DNA of 64,000 bases from NCBI RefSeq assembly GCF_033807715.1, contig NC_084587.1, positions 12,815,017 through 12,879,016 on the forward strand, given 5' to 3'. How positions within the stretch are numbered: position 1 is the stretch's first letter; each line of letters begins with the position of its first letter. Positions 11,110 to 22,856 of this stretch are shown piece by piece. Made by a program: the position numbers and the translations under genes. The notes beneath the pieces are model-generated. The model was not told the origin of the DNA and made no database searches. It saw only the letters and a list, made by a program, of their open reading frames with translations. The stretch is from Cololabis saira (Eukaryota; Chordata; Actinopteri; Beloniformes; Belonidae).

Positions 11110-12000
11110 AGATAGCAGCTTAACATAGCCCTTATTGCACTTAATTGTTTAACTATATTGCAACTTTAATTCAAGTAAAAAAATAAATTCCAGGTTTATT
11201 CCACCGTACCCCTCTTTTTTTTTTGTAACATCACACCATAATAAAACAATCTGCCCAAGCATCAAGTCCAGTCTATAGGCTCTGTTGGTTTGGCACCTTC
11301 ACCAGCCTGCCGCTGGCTGTTCCGTGTCCTGGAGTGGGTGGTGAACCCCCCATGGGCTTGTGAAGTCCTGGTCTCTGCCCTGGTGGCCTGGTTTTGCGTG
11401 CGCTTGTGCCACAGGCTACGACCTCATCCACTGCATTTCGGTGTGGACTACTGGCTACTGGCTACTTTGCTGCTTGCTGTGCTGCTCGGGGAGGTGCCCC
11501 GTCTCTCCGATCTCTGCCGGCCGCAGGTCCACCCGGTTCCGCCGGTACTATGTTCCTTCCACATCCACCAGGTATGATCTGGGAGCCACCTGCCACAAGC
11601 AAACTCCTCTTCTCCACCTGCCCGTCCTGTCCCCAGGCAATGGCTTTATACTAATGTCCTGGCCAATTCTCAGCTCAGGCAGGTCCCTGGCCGACCTGTC
11701 GTACCGAGGCTGTTTGATGTTTGACCCGCAGTTTGTCTGGAACCCCGGGGACCATGCTCGGCTCCAGGAGTGTGTCAGTCACTGGAAGCGGGGTCCTCAG
11801 TCTACGAGACATCAGTCTCTGCGCTGGGCTGCTGAACATGCCCTCCGAGGGTACGTTTCTCCACTGTAGAATAGCCAGCCACGGGTCATTGCCTGCACAG
11901 GTCGCCTTCTTACACAGATTCTACACTATTTCCACAGCAGACTCTGCTTTTCCATTAGATTTTGGATATCTGGGTGAGGACTCAACGTGTTCAAAGTCCC
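11110..12000 (-). pseudogene. Ty3/Gypsy retrotransposon integrase C-terminus, decayed
   Basis: The minus strand encodes the end of a Gypsy-type Pol polyprotein. The integrase catalytic-glutamate region is visible as SNGKAESA at 11937-11960, preceded by a PRYP block and followed by DPWLAIL and SSPAQRLMSRR. Further on is a C-terminal region with PLPGDRTG, SYLVDV and NRVDLRP, typical of the domain after the integrase core. At least one stop codon and frame changes disrupt it. The region is clearly GC-richer than its neighbours. The plus-strand open frame at 11360-11869 is its antisense shadow. Reverse transcriptase, protease and Gag are absent here. Confidence 0.75.
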
Positions 12001-12024
12001 ATTCTCCCAATCCCATAACAGTAG

Positions 12025-12188
12025 GTGTAAGTTTGAGTATGCCTGGTTGTTTGTCTGTGTATGTGGCCCTGCGACAGACCGGCTACATGTCCAGGTTGTA
12101 TCCCTGCCTCTCGCCTGTAATTAGCTCCAGCAGACCCCTGTGACCCTGCAAAGGATAAAGCGGGCATAGAAAATGGATGGATTGATGG
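12025..12188 (+). mobile_element. RTE/SINE-type 3' tail (GGATGG end)
   Basis: The stretch contains CGACAGACCGGCTACATGTCC, TGCCTCTCGCC, CTCCAGCAGACCCCTGTGAC and an end of GAAAATGGATGGATTGATGG. This is the common teleost 3' end shared by Rex3/RTE LINEs and dependent SINEs. Related tails lie at 46505, 52350 and 60178. Confidence 0.6.
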
Positions 12189-12189
12189 A

Positions 12190-12771
12190 AATCCTAAAGT
12201 CTGCAATACTGCAAATATTTTATTTTATATTAGATATTATAATCACTGATTTTAGCAGAAAATGGTGCACAAATCTTTGCTGATGAAATAGAGGAGAAAT
12301 AACACGTTAGATAAATAAAACCTGAAAGCTGGTGGACTGCACTTCTTTTAGAGTGCTTTAAATATATTCAGTCTCATATCGTTGGGAAAGAGCGGTATTT
12401 CAGACCATGGAAACTAAAAATGTTCCAAACGTGCACTTAAGGTGAGCAGTCTGACATTTTGAACCATCACAGGGGTGATCATCCAGAGCAATTCATTTAA
12501 CAGTTTTGTTTGTTATTGCTTTGACTTTCTTTAGGGAACACCAAAGATTGTGGCTCACATGCCAACAGGAAGATTCTATGCAGCATTGTGCAACTTCCTG
12601 TGCTGACTTTTAGAGCATGAGAAGGAATTGGGAGTTTGTTTATAAAAATGATATGGATATTGTATGGTGCAGCGATGTAAATAATCACAACTCTTAGCCA
12701 GCTGATAGCTTAATTTCAACAGAACCAACAAGTATTTCCAATGCGGGTGTCAAAACAATGTATCTATTATA
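12190..12771. other. Non-genic tract
   Basis: No gene, RNA or transposon end recognised. Short antisense frames only. Confidence 0.4.
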
Positions 12772-12776
12772 TTAAA

Positions 12777-13116
12777 AGGAGCTTGAGGCAGGATTGTGGC
12801 AAGATTTATGAAAAAAATCTGTATACATTTTAAGTTTTCTAGTAATAATGTCAGATGAAGCGTTCCAAACCCAAAAGAATGAGCCCTCTAGTGTATCTCT
12901 CATTTGCCTTGAACAGGCTATGTGCTGCAAAATGTGCTGCAATTCGGTCCCGAATTTCCCGCGCTGGGCTGTGGATGTGACGTCACATGACGCTGCATGT
13001 GCGTTCTCCCCGTTCTCCCGTGCCGGCTTCACTGTTGGCTGCAGTACCCCCAACGGCCGTCGTGGTGAATGGTGGCGCTAGAGAGTCTAATTTCTTAAAA
13101 GGAGCCTCAAGCTCCT
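12777..13116 (+). mobile_element. 340-bp TTAA-flanked MITE (T2/Kolobok-like), copy A
   Basis: The ends are inverted repeats, AGGAGCTTGAGGC and GCCTCAAGCTCCT, inside TTAA duplications (12772-12775 with one extra A, and 13117-13120). The terminus TTAAAGGAG fits the TTAAAGGRR end described for Xenopus T2 MITEs, placing it with TTAA-target Kolobok/T2 elements rather than typical piggyBac, whose ends usually start CCY. The 3' end also carries a nearby inverted copy of its own terminus, making a hairpin (13095-13120). No protein is encoded. Two near-identical copies lie at 29265 and 61508. Confidence 0.85.
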
Positions 13117-13167
13117 TTAACAATATATTTATGATCTATTTATCAATTAATCAATTTTTATCTTCTT

Positions 13168-14010
13168 TTACTGTAAAATTTTCTTCAATTGATTGCTGAT
13201 TGCTGGGTCAGCAATCAGCTGAACCAGCAGGTCAAACTCATCCCCACTTTTTCTGAGCCTTGGTGCTTCTTTCCCCTTCGTGATGTCAAACCATTTCAGC
13301 CTGAAGTCCACATGAAAATGATTAGTGTAAAGCTGCAGCTCCTGAACAAGCCTGAACTGTGCCAAGGCTTCTTTATTTTTGAGGCCATCAGACACATGCC
13401 CTTGTCTTCTTTACTGCAGCACATCACCTCCTTCGCATCGATACATCTAAAGCCAGAGCTTTGCAGTGACAGGTTAAAAAGATATAGCTTCCATCCATGT
13501 CCACAATCTAAACACGTCTTAACCAGTTCCTGAAAAGCTTTTAGGTGACGTTCTCTCCTGCGCTTTGCTTTTACCCCTGCTATGAGTGAAGTGCATACTG
13601 CCTCCTATCTTGAAGGCCTGTCATGTTTACATCATGCACACTATGTTCCAGACTAAGGCTGGCTAATATACTGACAATATACTCACAAAAGAGCTGGGAA
13701 CTGATGCACAACCTCATTATGAACATGCCCATGGGAGAGTCAGGCACTAGATTGTACTGGAGGAACACCAGCGAATCGAGGTCTTGGTCAATGCAATGTA
13801 CAATGCCCCGCCCAGGGAATCAAACTTCCACATATGGGCCAAGTCTGACAGCAGCTTGTCCACTGTGCTCTTGGGCAAAGCTGCTACCACTGGCACTACA
13901 ACTAGTTGTTGAGGGCCATTGCAGAATCCATCTCCAAGGATATAGCTAACAAGTATACGTGCCATCAGAGGTCTGTCAGTTTTGTCACAGTGGGAAATAA
14001 TACACACTAC
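13168..14010 (-). pseudogene. Unidentified decayed coding sequence
   Basis: Reading the minus strand from 14007 to 13168, three open segments follow one another in protein-like order with frame changes between them. The first (14007-13747) has a PQQLVVVPVVAALPKSTVDK block. The second (13768-13580) has LFCEYIV and LEHSVHDVNMTGLQDRR. A third frame has a charged stretch then AFQELVKTCLDCGHGWKLYL. The last (13395-13168) ends DEFDLLVQLIAD and a TAA stop. Composition is that of a soluble helical protein. I do not recognise the family; it could be a decayed retrocopy or a transposon ORF. No poly(A) is seen after the stop. Further remnants may reach 14493. Confidence 0.5.
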
Positions 14011-14499
14011 CAGCCTAAACTTGCACCTGGGCTGTTTACCTCATTGGAATGGGATATTTGAGTTGATCTGAAGAGACAGCAGAAGTTCTATCACCGCATT
14101 ACAACAACTTCCTTGAGGGTAAAAGCTGTGCTGACAGCAGTCGCTGAGAACCTTGATAGACCTCACAAATCTCTAGGAGGACCACATCAAAAAAGCAAAT
14201 AAATGGAAGTCACCTTTGAAGTACCAAGAGCTGGTTGACCAATGCAGAAGGGCAGGCTGGAAGATGGGTTGTGAGCCCATTGAATTGGGATGTAGCGGCT
14301 TCGCTGGCGAGTCACCGTCCATTGTCTGCATGTTGGCCATTGCTGCTGGGACACAAATTAACGTCTGATCAACCCTTGCTGGTTCACACAAGTGAAGTCG
14401 TATGATGCGAAAAGACCAGGACATTGTAAAATGACACGATATTGACATTGCCCCAGCAGGTCTGGGTTTTTTCAACTGTAGGCTTGCAGTCAATTGCTA

Positions 14500-16950
14500 G
14501 CATTAAAGATAAAAAAAGGGTTAATGTCTGAAGAAGTATCTACAGGTAGCCGGACCTGCTACTTGTAGATCTACAGATCTTTTACCCTTTTCCACCACAA
14601 CTGAGTCTACTTTACTGCCTGCCCTATTGGTGATAGTAACTTTTTTTTTTCAACTCACATTAACTATAAATGTCTATTGACTTTCCTTGCTACCATATGT
14701 TTTATGGCTCAAAATGAGCTCCACTAAGCAGAGTTGTAGTGGCTGTCATGGATTTTAAGGTACTCATTGAAATATGTCCATACAGGTTACTAGCTTTAAT
14801 GGGCCAGCTTTGATCATATCTGATAGCTTTTTATTAGCAACAGAGTTTGACAGTAAAGTAGAAAAGTGGATCCCATTCATTCCCAAGTCTCCCCAAAGGC
14901 TGTAAAGGAAACTTGGCAAACAATATTAATCAATTTTGTGTATCTCGTGAAAAAAAATAGCAGAGGGGAAAAGGTCTTCAAATGTGATAGTCACAAACAA
15001 GATTGTTTATTTTTTTATTGGCATTTAGCTAACGTCATATAAACTGAAGCAACCAAAAGGCATTGTAGGTTATACAAGACCTATCTAAAATACAGTCTCT
15101 CAGCCCGATTCCTCTCACAAAATCCCACACAGTTTCCGAGTCATATATTGAATGTTTTTTTGTCTACCAATTCATATTTTCAAAGAGTAACTTTCCAAGT
15201 TAGAAACATCGGTTAATTTACTACTGAAGTTCTTAACTGGATCCAAAACATCATCTAAAAGTTAAAGGATTTGATGTTGGATCATGAGTCATATCAAATT
15301 GTGTGTTGTTTGAGGAAGCCAGCCACTTTCAAAAGAGGAAAAGGTTATATGAGGAGAGATGAGAGAAGTGCCATATATTAAAAAAAAACAACAAGAAAAC
15401 ATAATTCCCACCTCCAGACTTGCTATCTTGAAACCTTAGCACTTTCCCAGCAAATATGTTCCTTTTAAGTCCAAGATGCGGCCTCCCTGAGATGAGGAAA
15501 ATGAAAGTATTTGGGCCCAGAAATTGGTGTAAAATATGTGGGTTTCTTTTTTTTTTTTACCTGCATCATTTTTCCTGCTGTTTTTCTGTTGTATGAGGGC
15601 CCCACAGTGACTGTAGTTGTTTATGGGAAAAACTAATGGTTGGTTGCCAATAGAAAACTTGCATGGAGTCCAAAATGGTACAGCTGTAATGTGGTCCTGC
15701 TTAGACTAACAACATGCAATCCGAATGAGTCTGGAATGCTATATACCTGTAGCTGGATCGCTAAAGCAGTTCAGCCACAGCTAGAAAATCTTGTTTTCAT
15801 GTGGCACATATTCAGTTTAGTGATCGATCCTTGATGCACTGGCATAGCAAAACGCTCAATGGCACAAAATGGACCATAAAGTGGCATGTGTTTGTAATGG
15901 GGACAGTTACAGCCAAGAAAAAAACAAAAAAAACAAAAAAAGATATGCTGCATGAAGTAAAATGAATTAACACTGGAGTATCCTCACAGGCAACAAACGA
16001 AGGAAGAAAAGGGACTGGAGCAATCCCATGACCAGATTATTATAGTTAACTATTAAAATATTCAAAACCACTATGTTTCTGGTGAACAGGTAATTGTTCT
16101 TTTACTCAAGGTAGAGGTAGTTTGGCCCTTTCGGATGAACTTTAGGAAAACTCTGTTCCTCCCTGGATTTTATTTAGAGCAACTGTAGACTAGACTTCAT
16201 CGACCCTGTAGCTGGGGTAAGGATGGGCTATATATATTTAAAAAAAATGAATATTGTGGTATCGTTTGGTTACAATACACCTTTTATATCCTAGTATTAT
16301 CCTGCACACCATGTTTAGTTCAACTAAAAGTCAAAGGCATATGTGATATTATGAGAATATCTATCAATACCCATTTAGAACTGAAAAATTTAGAACTAAG
16401 AAAAGTCTGTTTGAAATGACTGAAGTAAATTACAAGTTACTATGTAAAATAATTAAATAAATAAATTCCTTTAAAAAAAGTTCCTTCAGCAGAAGTTCAC
16501 AGCTGTGAAATATTAATGCAGTGGAAATGTTTTTTATTAGTTTGTAAAATAAATATAAATAAGAATAAAAAGCAAAAACATTCACCTGAGAACATCAAGT
16601 AAGAACATTAGAAACTTTCCTATCTAAAATTACGTCTTTAAAAGAGCTAAAACTAAAGTACAGCTGAGATGGGATTCCTTTATTAGTCATTTTACAATTA
16701 AATTTCATTCCAACACAGCTCATCCAAAGAGAGAACAGGTAGACAGGTGCACGAGGCTGCAGCCAATGGGTCAGCACCGCCATTTCATTAGGTGAGAAAA
16801 AGGCTTGACACTAGGAAAGAGGGAGGGGGAAAAAAAACATCTTTAAACTGTGTAAAAATACAGTGAGCTAAGTGAGCGCCGCAGCCTTGGTGCATCAACC
16901 TACAGTGCATTCTGGGGGGGAGGCCAGCGAAGGCGGTGGATGATGGTTAA
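14500..16950. other. Long non-genic tract
   Basis: No recognisable gene or bounded element. Homopolymer T runs occur near 14641 and 15546. Short frames have no motifs. Confidence 0.4.
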
Positions 16951-16954
16951 AGGT

Positions 16955-17640
16955 AGGCCTGTGTTGGGGGGTCGATTTTCCGATTCTAAATCGATTCTCC
17001 TTAATTCGTATAAGATTCGTATGTCTAAAGATCGATTATTTTTCATCATTAGATTTTTGCCAGGCGAGCTTTAATCCCAGTAGGCCTACTCACGTCATTA
17101 ATTGACACATGCGCGTGGTGTCAAACTATCAAACAATGAACATGGCGTCAAAGAGTAGTGCTAGCGTTAACAAAGCACTGGTTTTTAAAAATCCGAAAGG
17201 CTTAAAAATGTGCGTTAAAGTTTTTTTTTTTGGACTTAATGAGAAAATGCTCCAAGACAGGGCACTATAAGCTGGGGACACTGCACGTGTCTCTGCCCCC
17301 TCCTGCCCCCTCCCGCCCCCGCTGCCCTCATGAAAAAAAACATGTGGAAGCAGCCACCTGAGAAATCAGCGCAGAAGCTACAGAACGACCGGTTTACTCC
17401 CAGGTACGGGGCAGAGCAGCTTCCCCAGGACTGTTAAGGCTGGAAAATACTTGCTGTTTGAGCCTGCGTTTGCGTCTGCGCAGACAGGACCTTGCTTGCG
17501 CACCACGCAAGTAAGTGATCCTCGCACGTATCCTTCCGTGTCCAGTCAACCGTGTGCTGACAAACCTTGCAGGACATTGAAACACCAGACACGTTACACA
17601 CGGACATATTAATACACACCCCCACCCGTGCACAACCAGT
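16955..17640 (-). pseudogene. Possible hAT relic with BED-type zinc-finger remnant
   Basis: The start of the stretch has TCGATT-rich sequence resembling hAT subterminal repeats. An antisense frame (17434-17625) contains SCKVCQHTVDWTRKDTCEDH, spaced like the first half of a BED/CGGBP1-type zinc finger (CxxC ... H) found in hAT-derived proteins. The rest of the finger and the transposase core are missing, and no matching far end or target duplication was found. Assignment is tentative. Confidence 0.3.
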
Positions 17641-17649
17641 GTTCAGTGC

Positions 17650-19070
17650 TTTGGATATTTCAGCTTAAATTTCTAAATGTTATATTAGTTCAATGAAGTT
17701 CATATTATCTATATTTACTATAGCTTGTCCCTGAAAAATGCCAAGTGGTTCAAGCTGTGTCTCTGGTGACAGAATAAATTAGACTTTAAATGGATATTGA
17801 AAGGCATATTTGAGTTATTTATTTCTTAGTTATTTATTTCATGCAAATAACTGGGAATTTTTTTGTTTATGCCCAAAAAAGGAATGTTTTGTTGGACACG
17901 AGAATAACTAGTGCCATGTTTTTGCCTTTAAATATGTTTAAAAGTATGAAAACATTACAGCTTTCAGTTATAATTGCATAAATTGTCTATATTTCATTGC
18001 TTTATATACTTTCTTGGGGTTAAATTTGTATAAAAAGCTAAAAACCAAATTCTCGAAAATTAAAAACCGAAAAACACAGAAAATGGAAAAAATAAAAACG
18101 GAATGTGGGAAAAAATAAAAACGATTTCATAGGACCACTGTTGGCTGCCCTGGATCTGTTTGATAATTCTGTTCAAAAATCGCCAATGATGTAGACATCG
18201 TTGACATCTTCGACTGACAGTATCGACAGACACACAATCTTCCACTTCTACCAAGAGTCCATCGTGTATCCAGCAGCAAATGTCCCATGGGGTAAGAGGA
18301 CTCCCCTCTACTCTGTCTTCTCTTCTCGTCAAGAAAATTTGGTCAATTGCGTTGAGAGACCAGCTAACCAATTCCATGATTTTAGAAATATACGGAGGAT
18401 ATGCAAAGAGAGGCACCAATAGAATGACAAGACAGCACAAGACAGAGAGCAGCAGCAGGGTGGGGATAGATAGGGAGGGAGCAGGAGAAGAGCATAAATT
18501 TGCTTTGCAGAAACTTTAGATGTGTTTGAAACCCAACATAACATAACTTACAACATAAATAACAAAATACTCACATGAGGCCTGCTGGCCTAATATCATT
18601 ATCAAAGTTAACAAAAAAAAAAAAAGAAGAACTTGAAATCAAAAATGAAATCTCCTGTGGACATACAGTAGGTTGATTTAGCGTAACCCTTTGCAAGTGT
18701 TTTCTTTTTGTTTGTTGGTATGTTTGTTTTTGCAAGAAAAGCCACCAATTATTAGGTCATGTGACCCATTGGTTTCTGAAGACCAGTTTTGAAGCCAGTT
18801 TTTCTTTATACTGAGTGCAACCATGTCACTGGAGAAGCTGATGGCTGGAAGCTGACAAACCTATCAGAAATATCTGCAGTGCTGCCATTAGATGTTTACA
18901 GCAGAATATGCAGTTTAACATGTTGACTCAGTGGGTGTTTGCTTCACTAAGCACGTTAGCCTACGGATAAGGAAGTAATAATGGCCAGCCATTGGCTGAG
19001 CTAACTATATATCTATCATATTAGAAATAAATGTAATGCTTTATATAAATTCTCCTGTCGTGGTACAAAA
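17650..19070. other. Non-genic tract
   Basis: AT-rich sequence without gene or transposon signatures. Frames at 18060-18519 on both strands overlap and lack motifs. Confidence 0.35.
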
Positions 19071-19074
19071 CAAT

Positions 19075-19232
19075 TCACTCGCCTTAGAGCTGTCATGGAG
19101 GTTAAATCAGGTTTATTTCACTTTGTTTAATGACTGTTTATTTGTTTTCTTTTCTGATGTTTTGTGTAATTGTTTTTCTTTTTTATTTATAATATGCTCG
19201 AAATAAAGATTTCAATCAAAAAAAAAAAAATC
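19075..19232 (+). mobile_element. Retroposed 3' end with poly(A)
   Basis: A T-rich stretch ends in GCTCGAAATAAAGATTTCAA followed by a run of 12 or more A. A polyadenylation signal about 10 bp before a genomic A run indicates reverse transcription of a polyadenylated RNA, probably a LINE of the L1/Tx1 type. No coding sequence is attached. Confidence 0.45.
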
Positions 19233-19819
19233 AGACAAATGGTTTTTTGAACCAGGCTGTAAATATTTTTATTTCTGCTATAAAGTTGGACATTTTAATA
19301 CGGAAGTCAATGGAGATTGACTGCAAGCAAGCTTTGTGTCGAGTTAAATAATTCACGTGCCTCCAGATTTGGATCTAATTCTTTGTCAACTGCCAGTCAA
19401 AACTACTTCCAAACTATTGAAAATGGTTCTCGTTACAAACTAGATCTTCGTTGTCATTTGTGTCAACCGGTGGCTGTAATCCTTCCATGCGGTTGAGTGA
19501 GTAGAGCTGCCACTGGCTGAGAGTGCGAGAGTGATGTATGATGATGGAGACGCAGCTTCTTGAGAATTAAATGCGACCATGGGGTAAACAGTACGATATA
19601 ATACCTTTTGCAAAATATAAATGAGTATTCCGATATACTGCCTGGCCCTAAGCTGATGTTAAATAGATGCATGATCAGATGATGAAAGAATCAAGGAGTG
19701 GTTACTCATTTTGTACTAAAAAATGTACTTTCCTTTTTCATTACCAGAATGTTTACATGATAAAGTTATAGTTAAAAAGGTTCTTGTGCATTTAAGTAAT
19801 CCCCTGAAGAGAAACATAC

Positions 19820-20395
19820 AAGGCAAGGCAAGTTTATTTGTATAGCACAATTCAACACAAGGTAATTCAAAGTGCTTTACATCAACATTAAAAGCGGCAA
19901 GACACAATTAAACAGTAAATAACAATTAATATGAAATAAAATGATAAGAAAAGAGGTAAAATAATAAAAGAACGAGTTATTAAAAAATAAGAGCAGTAGA
20001 GTACAGCAGGTAAGTATTTAATTTAAGAGTACGCTTCAGTAAACAGTAATGTTTTTAGGCCTTATTTAAAGGAGCTGACAGTTGCAGCAGACCTCAGGTC
20101 TACAGGAAGTTTGTTCCACCGGGGAGGAGCAGAATAACTGAACGCTGCCTCACCTTGCTTGGTTCTTGTTCTTGGGACACACAACAAACCAGATCCAGAT
20201 GAACCTCAGGGGTCTGGGAGCTTCATAGGAACTAACAGATCAAGCATGTATTTTGGTCCAAGACCAGTCAATGCTTTGTAGACCAGCAGGAAGGTTTTAA
20301 ACTCTATCCTTTGACTCACTGGAAGCCAGTGTAGTGATTTCATGACCGGTGTAATATGGTCCAGTTTCCTGGTGTTTGTAAGGACAGACATAATT
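19820..20395 (-). pseudogene. CR1/L2-type LINE 3' fragment
   Basis: On the minus strand the fragment starts near 20395 with a block reading DHITPVMKSLHWLPVSQRIE, then FKTFLLVYKALTGLGP, both hallmarks of the CR1/L2 reverse-transcriptase C-terminus. It ends at a tail whose plus-strand form is AAGGCAAGGCAAGTTTATTT (TTGCC units antisense). It has the same tail family as the isolated copy at 3735. The catalytic region is absent and the frame is broken. Confidence 0.75.
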
Positions 20396-20399
20396 CACC

Positions 20400-21936
20400 A
20401 TAGTAGGTGAAGAATTTGGGTCAACTGTCTCATTGGGATCACGGGCCAGAGGAGGAGAGTCATCAACAACAACATGGAGACAGTGGGGAGGGCATCCAGG
20501 TGACACTGGCTAAAGAAAGAGAGTCAGTAGAGGCCATAGTAAGCCACTTGGACACAGGCCAGGGCTTGCCTGTGTAAGATACGGATACAACACTGATGAT
20601 GTGTCATTAGTGCATCAGTAGTAAATGTATGTTGTATTATGTTGTACCACTTCCTTCCACAGATCTGCACTTCTAAACATTACCTGACAGGAGTGGTAAA
20701 TCTTAACTAACCCTAGCCCTAACCCATAAATCCAGATGAGCCTTTGTGACAAATGTAAAGCTATTCCCTCAAGGGCTCGCTGAGCCCACTAAACCATGTA
20801 CAGATGGAAGACTTGTATCAATCCCACCATGGATTTTGAAGTGGAGACATCAAAAAAGGAACAAAGACAAGCTGGCTACACGTTTTATGCCAAGAATATG
20901 TCAACATTTAATATGCACAGAAGACCAAATCTATATAAAGTGTCTCAAAAAAATAAAAGCGAAGACATTCAAATACTCCAGAGTGTAGACTACAGAGGGG
21001 CACTTACTCAGTATGCCCTCATTTTTTATCATTTTCTGAAGAAAAAAAAACAGGCTTTGACTAACATTTTAAAATAGCAATCAATCTAACTCACAAGCGC
21101 ATGCTAGATTTAAAAATCACACATGCACAAACACCCAGGCCTGCAGTTAAGTAAGGTGCCAACAAGCTTTGCTGTCACTTCTAAGCCTTAAACTACACAG
21201 AGAGATATACAACCAATTGAATTTTGCATCCAGAACCAGGGGCCACATCTGGCTTAGTTTGATGCAAACCCAGAAGTCATAAAAACTGCAATTCCTTCAC
21301 TGACTAGTTTAATTGACCCTCCATGTTAAGTAGAAATAGATATTTACAGCCTGGATCCAAATTCAGTTATAGTCTCCAACGGTGCATAGTCACTTGTTTT
21401 TTAATAGAGGGTGTTTTGCTGTGCTGCAAAATGTCCCAACAGAGTATGCTGTACGACCGGCAACAATTTGGTCCAAAATGGTCTGAGCACAAAGCTTAGC
21501 TTAACAGAAGACAGGTACTGTCTCCTTTTTTTTTCCATGTATCAGTGCTATTGGATTTTTCTTTATCAAATCACTGTAGTTCAACAGATCTTTACATACC
21601 TACTACGTTGCCAAACCAGTAAATAGCCTTTGGCTTGTTGACTACTTCCCCTGGCAATAGCTTGAACAGCTGGCTCCCTTCTGGACTAACTTGCCTGGAC
21701 TTCTGCCGGGACTCCGCTCTGAGAGACTTGAGGACACAAAGGCTGCTGTCAATCAGGCAAGCACCTGATGGCCCCGATGTGTTCCCCCAGTCTTCATTTC
21801 AGCTCCAGTAAAATGTCTTTGAAATGTCATTATAGTAGCAACAATAGAATAAGGATACATGGACAGATTTGATTAGAATGGATATAGGTAACATCCTGAG
21901 CTTAACCAAACAAAAATGGTTAACATGTGGTAACTG
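20400..21936. other. Non-genic tract
   Basis: No gene recognised. It includes a short telomere-like sequence at 20707-20725. Frames at 20746-21077 and 21411-21626 have no domain features. Confidence 0.35.
20707..20725. repeat. Short telomere-like sequence
   Basis: CTAACCCTAGCCCTAACCC contains three near-perfect CCCTAA-type units. It is far too short to be a chromosome end; it resembles a tiny interstitial telomeric sequence and may be chance. Confidence 0.4.
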
Positions 21937-22151
21937 AGTTAAAGCAGCACAACGTAACTTTCAGCTTTTCTGAGTTTGGCGGCATCTTTTGGACAAAAGC
22001 GGTAGTGCTTTACCAGAAAAAACACTACGTTTCCCATGAGCACCAGCGCGTACTGCCGGAAAACTCCTGTCCCGTCGTGTGCATTTGTTTTGAGAGAAGA
22101 CGGGACGCTTTTCTGTTTCACCAAGTGAACAGACGGAACGCAAAAAAAAAG

Positions 22152-22295
22152 ATGTTAAACTGCTGGAAAGGAACTGGAATTTACCGGGATACCTTAAACA
22201 AGGAAGCCAGGGAGCGGTATATGGGGAAAATAATGATTATTAACAGTCTGGATCCATATGAAATCCCTACTGAAGAATGGAGCTGCACTCTTTAG
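22152..22295 (+). pseudogene. Relic of a transposon-borne protein N-terminus
   Basis: The frame contains NKEARERYMGKIMIINSLD followed by PYEIPTEEW and then a stop. This arrangement (a KEARxRY helix followed by a DPY...W motif) recalls the N-terminus of large fish transposon proteins that also carry SWIM zinc-finger and YqaJ-type nuclease domains. That resemblance is from memory and unverified. Nothing downstream continues it, consistent with an internal deletion. Confidence 0.4.
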
Positions 22296-22715
22296 AAAGG
22301 ATTTACTGCCGCAGTTCTGCAGAACCACCGTCTCTGGCTACCTTGTTTAGGAGTGTTTGGCAGCTGCTTTGGTAAATGTTTGACTCGCCATGTGTTTCAA
22401 TAAATTTGTATAATAGTACAACATACAGTACATGTTTTGTATCCCTCTTACTTCTCTTTTCTTTTTTTTGACTGCTATATTATGTTGAAGAGGCTCCGAG
22501 GCGTGAGCAATATTTTTGTTTTCCTTGTGAGATTATTTTTTTCCTCTGCAGCTACAAATAAGAGTTAATATTTTTTCCTCAACAAACTAGTTTTATCTGA
22601 AGATTGGGGTTAATTGCACCGCAGAGAGCTGGCCAGCAACTGCGTTTAGCTGGTGAAGTGGGGAATAAAACCCGTGTTTTGATCCGACCTGGTCTGTGTG
22701 AGTGTTTGTGGTTTA

Positions 22716-22856
22716 AGGCTGATTTATGGTTCTGCGTTAAATCGACGCAGAGCCTACGGCGTAAGGTACGCGGCGACAAGCACCGTACGTTGCGCGCCGC
22801 CACGTACCCTACGCCGTAGGTCTGCGTCGATTTAACACAGAACCATAATTCAGGCT
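22716..22856. mobile_element. Harbinger-like palindromic MITE, copy 1
   Basis: The ends AGGCTGATTTATGGTTCTGC and the complement of CAGAACCATAATTCAGGCT are near-perfect inverted repeats, and almost the whole 141 bp folds back on itself through TACGGCGTA-type blocks. TTA lies on both sides (22713-22715 and 22857-22859). A 3-bp TWA duplication is the mark of PIF/Harbinger transposition. It sits inside the 21943-23350 element. Confidence 0.8.

Noticed and set aside
11290..11869. Plus-strand frames of 95 and 169 codons
   Set aside because: Antisense shadows of the minus-strand Gypsy integrase relic, which has family motifs in order.
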